Source: Ferruginibacter sp. | Lineage (GTDB): Bacteria > Bacteroidota > Bacteroidia > Chitinophagales > Chitinophagaceae | DNA: 64,000 nt | Direction: 5' to 3' | Assembly: GCA_025362235.1 (NCBI GenBank) | Contig: JANYGZ010000085.1 | Location: forward strand, 1 to 64,000 | Notes under the pieces: generated by a model | Told to the model about the DNA's origin: nothing | What the model saw: the letters and a program-made list of their open reading frames with translations, nothing else | Databases searched by the model: none | Program-made: the position numbers and the translations under genes | Shown here: in pieces, positions 32,830 through 41,505 of the stretch | Position numbering within the stretch: the stretch's first letter is position 1 | Layout of the letters: the number at the start of each line of letters is the position of its first letter

Positions 32830-33387
32830 ATGGTACAAAAATGGACGTACGAAACCCTTGCACAGGCCGACAAATCGGTATTGGAGAACATTTTATTAAC
32901 TGGCACCCCGCCAGATGTCGAGCAGCTAAACGGCTATATTTATTGTGGCTGGAACCACGAACCGGTGGGCAAATTATCAGGAGAAAAATTTAAGAAAGGC
33001 TTTTATAAAAAGGATGGAATGAATTATGGTTATAACGAAACTGTAATTCAGGATCATCAGAAATATATGGGGCAATGGGAAGTAGGTTTGCACAAGGTCA
33101 GGCCAAATCAATTAGGATATTTCCGGGTATCATATGTAAAAGATGAGCCCCCGCATAAGCTATACCAGCCTTACATGCATTTGGCTCATTTTAATTACAG
33201 GGTTCCCTTTCACAAATTGCAGTTAAGCTTTTTTAGTGTGATAAGGGATTTTGTTGTATTGCCCAACGAAGGCGATCACAGCCTGATGCTTTGCAAAGCA
33301 TACCTGCATTTTACAGAAAACTTCAATATTTTTTATTGCTATTTTCTTCTCGGGCACCGCCAGGAAATTCAATACCTCCCCTGGTAA
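32830..33387 (+). CDS. Conserved-looking protein of unknown function, partner of the GMC oxidoreductase gene
   Basis: This 185-residue protein has no signal peptide and no membrane helix. It is rich in aromatic residues and glycine (YIYCGWNHEPVGKLSG, FKKGFYKKDGMNYGYNE, LGYFRVSYVKDEPPHKLYQPY). The internal section KLQLSFFSVIRDFVVLPNEGDHSLMLCKAYLHF is a run of predicted strands. I do not recognise the family. It lies 75 bp upstream of the membrane-anchored GMC gene on the same strand, so the two are probably one transcript, and it may be a small accessory subunit. Length, codon pattern and spacing support a real gene. Confidence 0.6.
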   Translation: MVQKWTYETLAQADKSVLENILLTGTPPDVEQLNGYIYCGWNHEPVGKLSGEKFKKGFYKKDGMNYGYNETVIQDHQKYMGQWEVGLHKVRPNQLGYFRVSYVKDEPPHKLYQPYMHLAHFNYRVPFHKLQLSFFSVIRDFVVLPNEGDHSLMLCKAYLHFTENFNIFYCYFLLGHRQEIQYLPW

Positions 33388-33462
33388 TTTTAATCATTTT
33401 TTTATAAAAGTTAATTCATTTGTTAATGAACAATATCAACCTAACTCCTAAAAAGTAACATT

Positions 33463-35862
33463 ATGAATACTACACTCACAACTGCTGAAACCCGGCTTAG
33501 GATGTTTTTAAAATTACTTCTTTTCATATCGTTGCTGACTATTCTTTTTCATGTATTTATAAAATCAGCCTCTCCTTCCCTGGAAGAATTCTCAAAAAAT
33601 TGTTTCACAGTTATTACTCATAATTCCTTATTGCAGGGTTGCCTGCTTGTTCTTTTATTATTTTTAACCGCCGGGGATATTCGCCGTTTCAGCCCTTTGA
33701 TCAGTCTTTTAAAAATATTTTTAATTATTGCCGTAGTGTGGTCAGCAATACACTGGATAAAAACAAAAAATATTGATACAGGTGAAGTGCAGTATTCTTC
33801 ACAAATGTTTATTTACCTTTTTGTTCTTATAGTGTTGTGGCTATTATTACGCAATGCAGAGAGAGCACGTTACGGATTAAAATACCTTTCAGTTCAACAA
33901 TTTCAAACCTTGCAGGCCTTGGCGGAGGTATGTATTTCGGGTGATACTCATAAGGAGAAATTACAAATAAAACCTATTGAAGTAGCCTCGAATGTGGATA
34001 CTTATTTATTGAGTTTTCGTGCAAAATCAAAATGGGTGATGAAAATGGTGCTGACATGTATGGAAATTTACCCTTTGTTATCACTTCGCCCCCCGTTGAG
34101 TTTGATGCTACCCGAAGACCGGCTTAACTTTTTAAAAAAGAGGTTCCTTACTGATCTCTCCTTCAAATTTTTACCCAACTGGTATAAGCAATTTGTACAG
34201 GCAGCTATCAGGATGTCGAAGCAATTATGTTATATGGGTTATTATAGCGATAAGCGTGTATACGAAAGTGTTGGGTATGTTCCATTTTCAAAAAGAAAAG
34301 ATATTGATGAACGGATCAAACAATTTCCCGATAACCATTCAATGGCACAAAGCCTCAAAGTAATAAATGAAGATGATATAACCACAGGTGAAATTATAGC
34401 AGATGTTGTAATTGCCGGTTCAGGGGCAGGAGCTTCTATTTTGGCAAATCAACTCATCAGGCTAGGCCGTAAAGTGTTATTGGTTGAGCGGGGAGCCCTT
34501 ATGCAACCTAAAGATTTTACTGAAGATGAAGTGAACATGGTTTCAAACTTATATGCAGATGGTGCTTTACAATTATCCCGTGATTTTCGTTTTCAAGTGT
34601 TCCAGGGAAGCTGCGTTGGCGGGTCAACGGTAGTAAACAATGCGGTGTGTTTTAAAACACCAGAATATATTTTAGACAAATGGATCAATGAAATGAATAT
34701 TGACATCGACAGGGCAAAATACAATACCTCTATGAATGCAGTATATGATTTATTACATATTGCCCATACACCCCAAATGACTGATGACAAATATCTAAAT
34801 CCAGGTGGAAGGCTTTTTGCAGATGCCTGCGAAAAAATGGGGTATGACAAATCACAATTAGATTCAGTTATGGCAAATATTACGGGATGCTTAGGCTGTG
34901 GGTATTGCAATATGGGTTGTCATTATGGTAGAAAGCTTTCCATGCTTGATACAATTTTACCACAAACACAAATTGATTATCCTGGTTCGCTGCAAATAAT
35001 ACCTAATTGCGAGGCCATAAGCTTTAATAAAAAAGGCAATGGAAACTCTATTGATTCTCTTACAGGCCAATTTAAAAGCGGAAAAAAAATCACCATAAAA
35101 GGTACAACATTTGTATCATCCGCAGGTGCTATTTCTTCAAGCATTTTGTTACTTAAATCAAAATTAGGTTTGCCTAATGCGGGAAAAAAATTAGCATTTA
35201 ATCTTGGTACACAAATAACAGCGGCATATAAAGAAACAGTAAACTCTTTTGATGGGCTTCAAATTTCTCATTTCTTAAAAACCGACGACCGGCGGTATAT
35301 TATGGAAACATGGTACAATCCGCCCATGTTTCAATCCACAGCTATGCCAGGCTGGTTCGATCAGCATTATTATAACATGCAGCATTATTCAAACATGGCT
35401 TGTACGGGGGTTTTAGTAGGAACAGCTTCTAATGCAGAAGTAAAAATTGCAGGCTTATTTGGACGTGATATAAAATATGTTCCTACCGAGGATGATTTTG
35501 ACAGCCTTATGGATGGATTAGAAAAAGCAGCAGAGATTTATCTTAAGGGCGGTGCAGAACGGGTGATGCCAAATTCTTTTAATTTTTATGAATACAAAAC
35601 AACTACTGAATTAAAAGAGAACATGAAGAAAAATATCAAATCATCCGTAGATATTTCAACCGGCACAGGGCATCCACAAGGGGGAAACGTGATGAGCAAT
35701 GATGCTGCAACGGGTGTTGTGGATAGCAATTTTAAAGTATTTGGGTATGAAAATTTATTTGTGTGTGATGCAAGTGTTTTTCCAACCAGCCTGGGGGTTA
35801 ATCCACAAATTACAGTAATGACATTAGCGCATTATGCAGCCCCACTTATTGCTGGTAACTGA
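33463..35862 (+). CDS. Membrane-anchored GMC oxidoreductase
   Basis: The N-terminal 140 residues contain three to four hydrophobic helices (LLLFISLLTILFHVFI, CLLVLLLFLTAG, IFLIIAVVWSAIHWI, MFIYLFVLIVLWLLL). The GMC domain follows, with the FAD loop VIAGSGAGASILANQL at about residue 310 and QGSCVGGSTVVNNAVCF. The C-terminal signature is GTGHPQGGNVMSNDAATGVVDSNFKVFG, seen at about 734-761, and NPQITVMTLAHYAAPL. A cysteine-rich loop GCLGCGYCNMGC near residue 475 is like that of long-chain alcohol or choline-type dehydrogenases that may carry an iron-sulfur or zinc centre. At 799 residues it is longer than usual because of the membrane part. It is intact, in contrast to the GMC gene just upstream. 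Confidence 0.85.
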   Translation: MNTTLTTAETRLRMFLKLLLFISLLTILFHVFIKSASPSLEEFSKNCFTVITHNSLLQGCLLVLLLFLTAGDIRRFSPLISLLKIFLIIAVVWSAIHWIKTKNIDTGEVQYSSQMFIYLFVLIVLWLLLRNAERARYGLKYLSVQQFQTLQALAEVCISGDTHKEKLQIKPIEVASNVDTYLLSFRAKSKWVMKMVLTCMEIYPLLSLRPPLSLMLPEDRLNFLKKRFLTDLSFKFLPNWYKQFVQAAIRMSKQLCYMGYYSDKRVYESVGYVPFSKRKDIDERIKQFPDNHSMAQSLKVINEDDITTGEIIADVVIAGSGAGASILANQLIRLGRKVLLVERGALMQPKDFTEDEVNMVSNLYADGALQLSRDFRFQVFQGSCVGGSTVVNNAVCFKTPEYILDKWINEMNIDIDRAKYNTSMNAVYDLLHIAHTPQMTDDKYLNPGGRLFADACEKMGYDKSQLDSVMANITGCLGCGYCNMGCHYGRKLSMLDTILPQTQIDYPGSLQIIPNCEAISFNKKGNGNSIDSLTGQFKSGKKITIKGTTFVSSAGAISSSILLLKSKLGLPNAGKKLAFNLGTQITAAYKETVNSFDGLQISHFLKTDDRRYIMETWYNPPMFQSTAMPGWFDQHYYNMQHYSNMACTGVLVGTASNAEVKIAGLFGRDIKYVPTEDDFDSLMDGLEKAAEIYLKGGAERVMPNSFNFYEYKTTTELKENMKKNIKSSVDISTGTGHPQGGNVMSNDAATGVVDSNFKVFGYENLFVCDASVFPTSLGVNPQITVMTLAHYAAPLIAGN

Positions 35863-36288
35863 AATAAAAATATTTTTTTGCATATCATTTTAACGGAGTC
35901 AATAAAATTGCCACTAAATTATCAATTCACCCATTTAAAGAAGACAATATTTCAACCAGAATTGCCATCGTGTTTAAAAATAACAATTTTTAAAGCGGCC
36001 TTACAAAGAGTATTTTTATAAATTTAAGAACGCTTCGTTCATTAGCCAGAGAATTTAATTTTGTATGAGTAATAAGGGGAATTTTTGCTAACGTTGCGGC
36101 TTGCTGCTGTGCTGGCATTTTATGATGTCAAGCCGACAACTGAAGCCGATTAAAATTTATAATGTTGAAGATAACAACAAATGCTCAAAAGAATTCCGTC
36201 GGCCGGATAATAGCTGATAGTACCTAAATGCTCATTGTTATTCCGTCGCACAAGCATAGTAGCAAACCGCTGGTTGCCGTAGTTCCTG
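35863..36288. other. Intergenic region, nothing recognised
   Basis: It lies between two convergent genes. No frame with family-like content, no RNA gene and no clear terminator hairpin was found. Confidence 0.5.
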
Positions 36289-36735
36289 TCAGGATGTGTT
36301 TGACTCTGATTTTTGTCTTGCAATATTTCTAATTAGTATTAAGGAATTTACTAAAAATGGAATTCCGGTCACTAAACTGAAAAGTGCCAGAGAATCATAA
36401 AAAACGCTGTGTGTCAAATAATAAAAAGATATCCATAGAAATATTAGTCCTACAATTTTTGCCCGAAACATAGTGCTGTATTTTTTTGTCACAATAGAAA
36501 TAACTAAAGATATGTGTCCAACTAATGAGAAAATAGCCACTGCTCCAAGAGAATTGTCATATGATGCCATTGGAGATAGCGAGAAGTTTTCAGTCCCTAT
36601 TCCAAATTTGTAAAAAAGTCCCGCTATTTCTAATAGTCCGACACAAGCAATCCCATGTCCTGCTCCAATGATAATTAAAGAGCTAAGAGCGATTGTCCAG
36701 ATAGTTAATGTTCGAAAGTTATACATTATATGCAA
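36289..36735 (-). CDS. Small membrane protein with four predicted helices
   Basis: The 148-residue protein has four hydrophobic segments (LTIWTIALSSLIIIGAG, GAVAIFSLVGHISLVIS, KIVGLIFLWISFYYLTH, LFSLVTGIPFLVNSLIL) and short polar loops. I do not recognise the family. A start at the fourth codon (MYNFRT) is equally possible. It lies 50 bp after the truncated ABC transporter gene in the same direction, at what seems to be a recombination boundary, so it may have been joined to that neighbour recently. Confidence 0.6.
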   Translation of the reverse strand: MHIMYNFRTLTIWTIALSSLIIIGAGHGIACVGLLEIAGLFYKFGIGTENFSLSPMASYDNSLGAVAIFSLVGHISLVISIVTKKYSTMFRAKIVGLIFLWISFYYLTHSVFYDSLALFSLVTGIPFLVNSLILIRNIARQKSESNTS

Positions 36736-36785
36736 GTGAAGATTAAAGTCAAATTTGCAGAATTATAAATTTAAAGATTCATCGG

Positions 36786-37751
36786 TTATTGGACTGCACT
36801 AATGCGCTGATAACTTGCCGTAGCCTGCGCTATTACATTGCTCATAAAACCTATCACCAGGATAGGAAAAATAAGCAATGCCAGGTAACTGTTGAAGGCG
36901 GCAAAATCGCCGAGCGACATGGTACCGGTTATTACAAAATGCCCGCCCATGGTCAATATGGTAAGGCTGGCCATATTAGCCGTAAAAATAATCACCGGTA
37001 TCAGTCCTGCAAACAAACGCAGAATACTCAGGCCCAAAGTTTTTGCCTTTGCATTGGCATCCAAAAACTTTTCATACTCCAGTTGCTGTGAGTTGATGAT
37101 CCTTATAATGGCAGCCCCCAAAATACTTTCGTTGATTACTTTATTGAGCCTGTCAATTACCTGCCTGCTTTGTATAAATATGATGCGCACTTTTTTCAAT
37201 ACAAAAAAGAATGCCACGCCAATAATAGGAACAATGGCCACCACTGCAAAAGCCAGTTTCCAGTTGATGGAAAACAGCAATATACAGGCCCCAATAATAA
37301 TGATGATGGAAGATGCGATTGATACTATAGCCTGCGAAACAAACATTTTAATACTATCAATATCAGCGGTTAAATTGGTGAGCAATTTTGAAGGATTGGT
37401 TTCTTCAACATACGCATGGCTTTGTATGGATATTTTATGGGCCAGCCTTGTCCGCAGATCTTTTGCTACTTTTTCTGAAGCATAGACTTGCACCAGGCCC
37501 TGCAGCCAGGTAAAAATAAAAATAACTGTTGCTGCCAATAAATATTTAACCAGCACCTGCTGCAACACATAGGTTTTAGGATAAGCATCAATGGCAGTGG
37601 CAACTATTTTTGGTAAAAAAAGATTGATGCCGTTGCTTAACAAAGCAAATAACAGCAATAAAAAAATCATGTCCCTGTAAGGTGCAAGCAAACTAAATAC
37701 GCCGGGCCCTTTTTGCGAACCCTTATTGGAACCACCTGCCTTTTTTGCCAT
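36786..37751 (-). pseudogene. ABC exporter membrane domain lacking its ATPase half
   Basis: The frame encodes an N-terminal membrane domain typical of type I ABC exporters: six helices from MIFLLLLFALLSNGINLFLPK to ILVIGFMSNVIAQ, with the coupling-loop signatures RTRLAHKISIQSHAYVEE and QSRQVIDRLNKVINESILGA. It stops with SYQRISAVQ, exactly where the linker to the nucleotide-binding domain begins, at 321 instead of about 580 residues. No Walker A or signature motif follows in any frame before the next gene. A deletion or rearrangement at about 36785 must have removed the ATPase half. A separately encoded ATPase elsewhere is possible but not typical for this subfamily. Confidence 0.78.
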
Positions 37752-38183
37752 ATTGATGGAGGTTAATAATGCGGAAAAATATTAAAAAAAATGGTACCGT
37801 AATACTGCCAGGCTTTTTAATTTATCAACGGCATGTATAATGGATGACGGACGATGGTTAAAGATATTTCATAAGTATAGGTTCAGATAAAATAAAAACC
37901 GGTGAAATGAATATTGTTGGAATGAATACTTATTTCGCACTGGTCTTCCACACGTTCCCAAGTTAGTCTGGCGTGTACCGCTCCAATGTATCGCTCCAAC
38001 TTGAGGTACCAATTTGGCTCCTCAAGTTTTCAAATTCTTTTTTGGAAGTTCAAACATAAAGTCTTTTGGAGGCTGGATGATATTGATTTAAACAGTAGTT
38101 TTAAAGAATAGTATGCGCTTCATAGTTACGGTGAGCAATGCTGCCAAAACACAGGCCAGTGCAGAGACCCTTGAAGGAACAAC
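37752..38183. other. Intergenic region containing ORF6N and repeat remnants
   Basis: The region carries no intact gene. The segment 38007-38180 consists of two remnants that recur further on (see the repeat entry). Confidence 0.6.
38007..38180. repeat. Repeat copy A: ORF6N gene fragment joined to the R repeat
   Basis: Bases 38007-38072 match 43135-43200, inside the ORF6N gene (CTCCTCAAGTTTTCAAATTC and onward). Bases 38073-38180 match the R repeat at 41200-41310 and 43565-43675 (core GATGATATTGATTTAAACAG). The join of two sequences that are about 400 bp apart elsewhere shows rearrangement. Confidence 0.75.
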
Positions 38184-41000
38184 TTAATGTTTTTTGGTAA
38201 GCCTCTCATAGGCATCCTTTGACATTTTACTCCCTCTATTCATGCCTATTCTATAATAATATAAAGCACTGTCTATATTTGGCACTATATATATGCTTCC
38301 TTTTTCAAAAATCGTCCCGATGTTAGTATATGTATAATAAAGTGATGGATCAAGTTCTCTTGCCTTTAAGAGATACTTATAGGCAGAATCATAAAAGGCA
38401 GAACCGGCAGAACCATTATCTATAAACAGGCATGCATAATTATTATAAGATAATGCATGATTGTTTTGCATTCCATTCAAATACCATTTTTTACAAGAAT
38501 CAATATTTTTTTTAACCCAGCCCGTATCATTAAACATAATACCCAGGTAACACATTGCATCGCTATTTCCATATTCAATGGCTGCTAAGTAAAAAGGATA
38601 AGCATCATTGTATTTACGATTTAGATAAAGGTCATTGGCTCTGTCATAATACATTACACTTAATGTATTCCCACACAGGTAACATCCATTTATATATCCA
38701 TTAGCAAAGTGCTTTACCGAATTTTTCCAATCAGCAGGAGTACCAAAATCCCACAAATAATTATTTATTTTTTTTTGGGTATTATATTTATTTAGTGCAA
38801 TCATGCCCAAATTAAAACTGGCCGTTGAATCATGCCCAATGGAAAGGGCGGTATTGAAATAATAATCTGCTTCTGCAGAATCTGCATATCCAAAGGTTGC
38901 CTTATCAAGGTATAATTTACCGAGTGCGCTTTTAGCAGCAGGAAGTGCTGCCTTTTCAAGACTCCCCTTAGCAAGACTATAATCGCCCTTTTTAATATAA
39001 TATTCACCCAAAACAAGTTTTGCAGAATCGTCGCCTGCCGCCTTTTCATTTAATAATACAATTGCTTTATTAGCATCAGTTTTCAGCATCTCTCTTAAAA
39101 AGGAAAGGTTTTTTTCTTTACGTTCTTTTACAAAAAATACAATGCTTGCAGCAATAATTGCAACAGGTAACAGCAGCATGATAATTCTACCTGTAGGGCT
39201 TAATGACTGGTAAATCCTGAAGAGTAAAGGCTTTTTTTCTTCTGTATTATTTTTTTCTTCTTCCCGTATCCTTACCTGCAACGCTTTTTGTAACTTCATA
39301 AATACGGGGTATTCAGGATCATTTTGCAGGAGCATTTTTAGTTCTTCCTGTGCCTGCAATAATTCACCATTATTCAAATAACTATAATAATTAATCAGTC
39401 TTTCATCATTTCTGTTTGCTTCAAAATCTTTTAATTTGTTTTCCATAAAAGCGGTTTCTTCTGCTACATAGTTGTTTGACGGGAAAACCAGTTTCAACTT
39501 TTTTAAATATAAAAGCGCAGCAAAAAAAGCTTTTCTTTCGCTTGCTTTTTTAAAAGCAATATAGTTTTCATTGCTTTTCACTTTATCAAGCAGACTGGGG
39601 GCAGCAGTTGCCAGGGGAGGCTGTTCACATTCCCTTATCTTCTCCATAATCATTGCGTCTTTCTTTATACTGTAAGCTTTTTTAAAAAGCTGCCCGGCTT
39701 TAGCATAGTCTTTTCCCTGGTAAAACAAAATATTGGCATCATGCACCAGTATTGAAAACGACAATTCTGTCTCACATTCCTCAAATTGCTTACGAAGATT
39801 CTCATCATTTGGGAAGCGCTTTAACAAGGACCGGTACTCATCCAGGGCATCTCTTAGCTTTCCATCACGAAATAGATTGTATGCTCTCAGTTTTAATTTT
39901 TCTCCAGAAAAAGATGGATTACGGGCTAAAAAAAACTGGGATGGCGGGATGTTCATTTCATTTTTTGCATTGGGATGCGGCATATTTTTTTCCACAAGTA
40001 TTTCTTTCGTATAGCCATACAGGTCTTCCAGGGCAAGCATTTCACTTGTATTATCAATGCCATGCTCTAATACATCCAGTAAGGCTCCTGTAAAATAAGT
40101 GTTCCTTGCATTTTTTTCAAAATAAGAAACTTCATCGCCCGGTGAAGAAGTAAGTATATAACTTCCCTTAACATCAAAATCAGCAACTATATCATCTCCA
40201 CCTTGTGTAGCAATACCGCTATGGCAAGTATCCAGTATCAATATCTTTTGCCGGGCTGCAGAGTTCTTCAATATTTTATTGCTGATAAAATCAAAATCAA
40301 TCCCGCCGATTACATCATCTCCGATTTTTTCAGTATCCGCCGCAATAAGTGATAATTTTTTTACATCGCTCCGGTGCCCATGCCCTACAAAATAAATGAT
40401 CAATGTCTGTACATCCTGCCGGTGGCTTGCCTGCAGTAATTGCTTTTGTATTTCAACATGTGTTTCATCGTATGACACAGTAACATTTTGCCTCGGTATA
40501 CCAATATGTTTTTTATCAGTAAGTATTTTATAAAGATCTTCCACATTACCTTTAGCAGGCGGTATTAAATGAAAATCCTTCTTAAACGTTCCAACGCCAA
40601 TTAGTAATGCATACGTCTTATCTGTGTCTATGGCATATTTAAAATTGAATACTTCGGTTTCCCCTTTTGAGTTCTCAAGCACATGTATTTTTTCTTCTCC
40701 ACTTGAAAGTGATGACATGATTTCCAGTTGGGAATGTTTATTTTCAGTGGTCATTTTCCATTTTACCAATAGTGGTTTTAAAAGATTATGATATAATTCT
40801 TCAATCAGTATGGCAGAAGAAGCATGGAGTACACCCATTACAATTGTTTCTGCTATACTGCCACTCATCTGACCTGGTGCAGGAGGTTGTTCTTTTATCA
40901 AAAATTCGGCATCCGGTAATTGTTCTTTTAGAAAATTACGTAAACTGTAAATTTCGTCTTTGCTCGCAGGTGCAAGTAGTTCTATTTCCAATTGTACCAT
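38184..41000 (-). CDS. Caspase-like protease with N-terminal EACC1-like domain, transmembrane helix and TPR/Sel1 repeats
   Basis: Residues 1-118 match the pattern of the effector-associated constant component EACC1: LEIELLAP...LRNFLKEQL, then PPAPGQMSGSIAETIVMGV, a hydrophobic helix, LLKPLLVKW and a final strand pair with GEEKIHVLENSKGETEV. A caspase (peptidase C14) domain follows at 125-355, with catalytic H207 in YFVGHGHRS and C259 in ILDTCHSG. Residues 365-595 are helical TPR-like, one membrane helix (IIMLLLPVAIIAASIVFFV) lies at about 602-622, and the remaining 300 residues are TPR/Sel1-type repeats. EACC1 is known from NTP-dependent conflict systems, where it links effectors to their regulators. 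No partner gene adjoins, so this is a stand-alone effector, perhaps working with the block at 0.3-12 kb. Confidence 0.8.
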   Translation of the reverse strand: MVQLEIELLAPASKDEIYSLRNFLKEQLPDAEFLIKEQPPAPGQMSGSIAETIVMGVLHASSAILIEELYHNLLKPLLVKWKMTTENKHSQLEIMSSLSSGEEKIHVLENSKGETEVFNFKYAIDTDKTYALLIGVGTFKKDFHLIPPAKGNVEDLYKILTDKKHIGIPRQNVTVSYDETHVEIQKQLLQASHRQDVQTLIIYFVGHGHRSDVKKLSLIAADTEKIGDDVIGGIDFDFISNKILKNSAARQKILILDTCHSGIATQGGDDIVADFDVKGSYILTSSPGDEVSYFEKNARNTYFTGALLDVLEHGIDNTSEMLALEDLYGYTKEILVEKNMPHPNAKNEMNIPPSQFFLARNPSFSGEKLKLRAYNLFRDGKLRDALDEYRSLLKRFPNDENLRKQFEECETELSFSILVHDANILFYQGKDYAKAGQLFKKAYSIKKDAMIMEKIRECEQPPLATAAPSLLDKVKSNENYIAFKKASERKAFFAALLYLKKLKLVFPSNNYVAEETAFMENKLKDFEANRNDERLINYYSYLNNGELLQAQEELKMLLQNDPEYPVFMKLQKALQVRIREEEKNNTEEKKPLLFRIYQSLSPTGRIIMLLLPVAIIAASIVFFVKERKEKNLSFLREMLKTDANKAIVLLNEKAAGDDSAKLVLGEYYIKKGDYSLAKGSLEKAALPAAKSALGKLYLDKATFGYADSAEADYYFNTALSIGHDSTASFNLGMIALNKYNTQKKINNYLWDFGTPADWKNSVKHFANGYINGCYLCGNTLSVMYYDRANDLYLNRKYNDAYPFYLAAIEYGNSDAMCYLGIMFNDTGWVKKNIDSCKKWYLNGMQNNHALSYNNYACLFIDNGSAGSAFYDSAYKYLLKARELDPSLYYTYTNIGTIFEKGSIYIVPNIDSALYYYRIGMNRGSKMSKDAYERLTKKH

Positions 41001-41079
41001 TTTATCTTTTATTATTGAACTTCTAATCTACAAAAATTTATTTAAGGGTGACTCTGAAAATTTATTTTCTCTCGTTGCC

Positions 41080-41107
41080 AGGCGGGTCTGGCCTTAGCCG
41101 ACCCGCC
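41080..41107. repeat. REP-like hairpin
   Basis: GGCGGGTC and GACCCGCC form an eight-base inverted pair with an 11-base loop, directly before repeat copy B. Confidence 0.6.
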
Positions 41108-41334
41108 GTACTACGGAGCCAAAATAATAATAACTTCATCGTTTCGCTAAGTTTTATATTTTGGGAGCAGGGAAAATATCCCGTAATGAATTTTCGTGAG
41201 TTAGATGATATTGATTTAAACAGTAGTTTTAAAAAATGTATTGCGCTTCGTAGTTACGGTGAGTACTACTGCCAAAACAAAGGCCAGTGCAGAGATTCAC
41301 CTGTGAAGGAGTTTGCAATGGCGGGACTTGCCAC
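41098..41334. repeat. Repeat copy B (about 240 bp direct repeat)
   Basis: Matches copy C at 43464-43714 along its full length by eye (shared blocks include TAATAATAACTTCATCG, AATATCCCGTAATGAATTTT, GATATTGATTTAAACAGTAG and CAGAGATTCACCTGTGAAGG). A frame from 41184 is open here (MNFRELDDIDLNSSFKK) but has a stop in copy C, so coding is unlikely. Confidence 0.75.
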
Positions 41335-41341
41335 GGAAGAA

Positions 41342-41389
41342 AAGGTGCTGGCAATCAGTAACTGCCTGGTACTGGAAGGCCAGCACCTT
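41342..41389. repeat. Hairpin beside copy B
   Basis: AAGGTGCTGG and CCAGCACCTT form a perfect ten-base stem. It may act as a terminator or REP unit. Confidence 0.6.
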
Positions 41390-41505
41390 TGTCCACTCCT
41401 CATCCTTCCCTAACGAGTGTTTACCGGATTCTTTCAACCCTTACTTCATCAAACTATAATCACTTCTATTTTTGCTGATAACAAAATTATTTATTCGTGC
41501 AACTA

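Larger units (their letters stand above)
41001..41505. other. Intergenic region occupied by repeats
   Basis: Apart from the hairpins and repeat copy B listed separately, no gene is recognised. Confidence 0.6.

Noticed and set aside
36892..37485. Long open frame (197 codons) on the + strand
   Set aside because: It is antisense to the ABC exporter remnant. Its residue pattern mirrors the membrane helices of the real gene and has no family signature.
41184..41413. Open frame MNFRELDDIDLNSSFKK in repeat copy B
   Set aside because: The equivalent frame in copy C has a stop after 17 codons and copy A lacks it, so the segment looks like a non-coding repeat.
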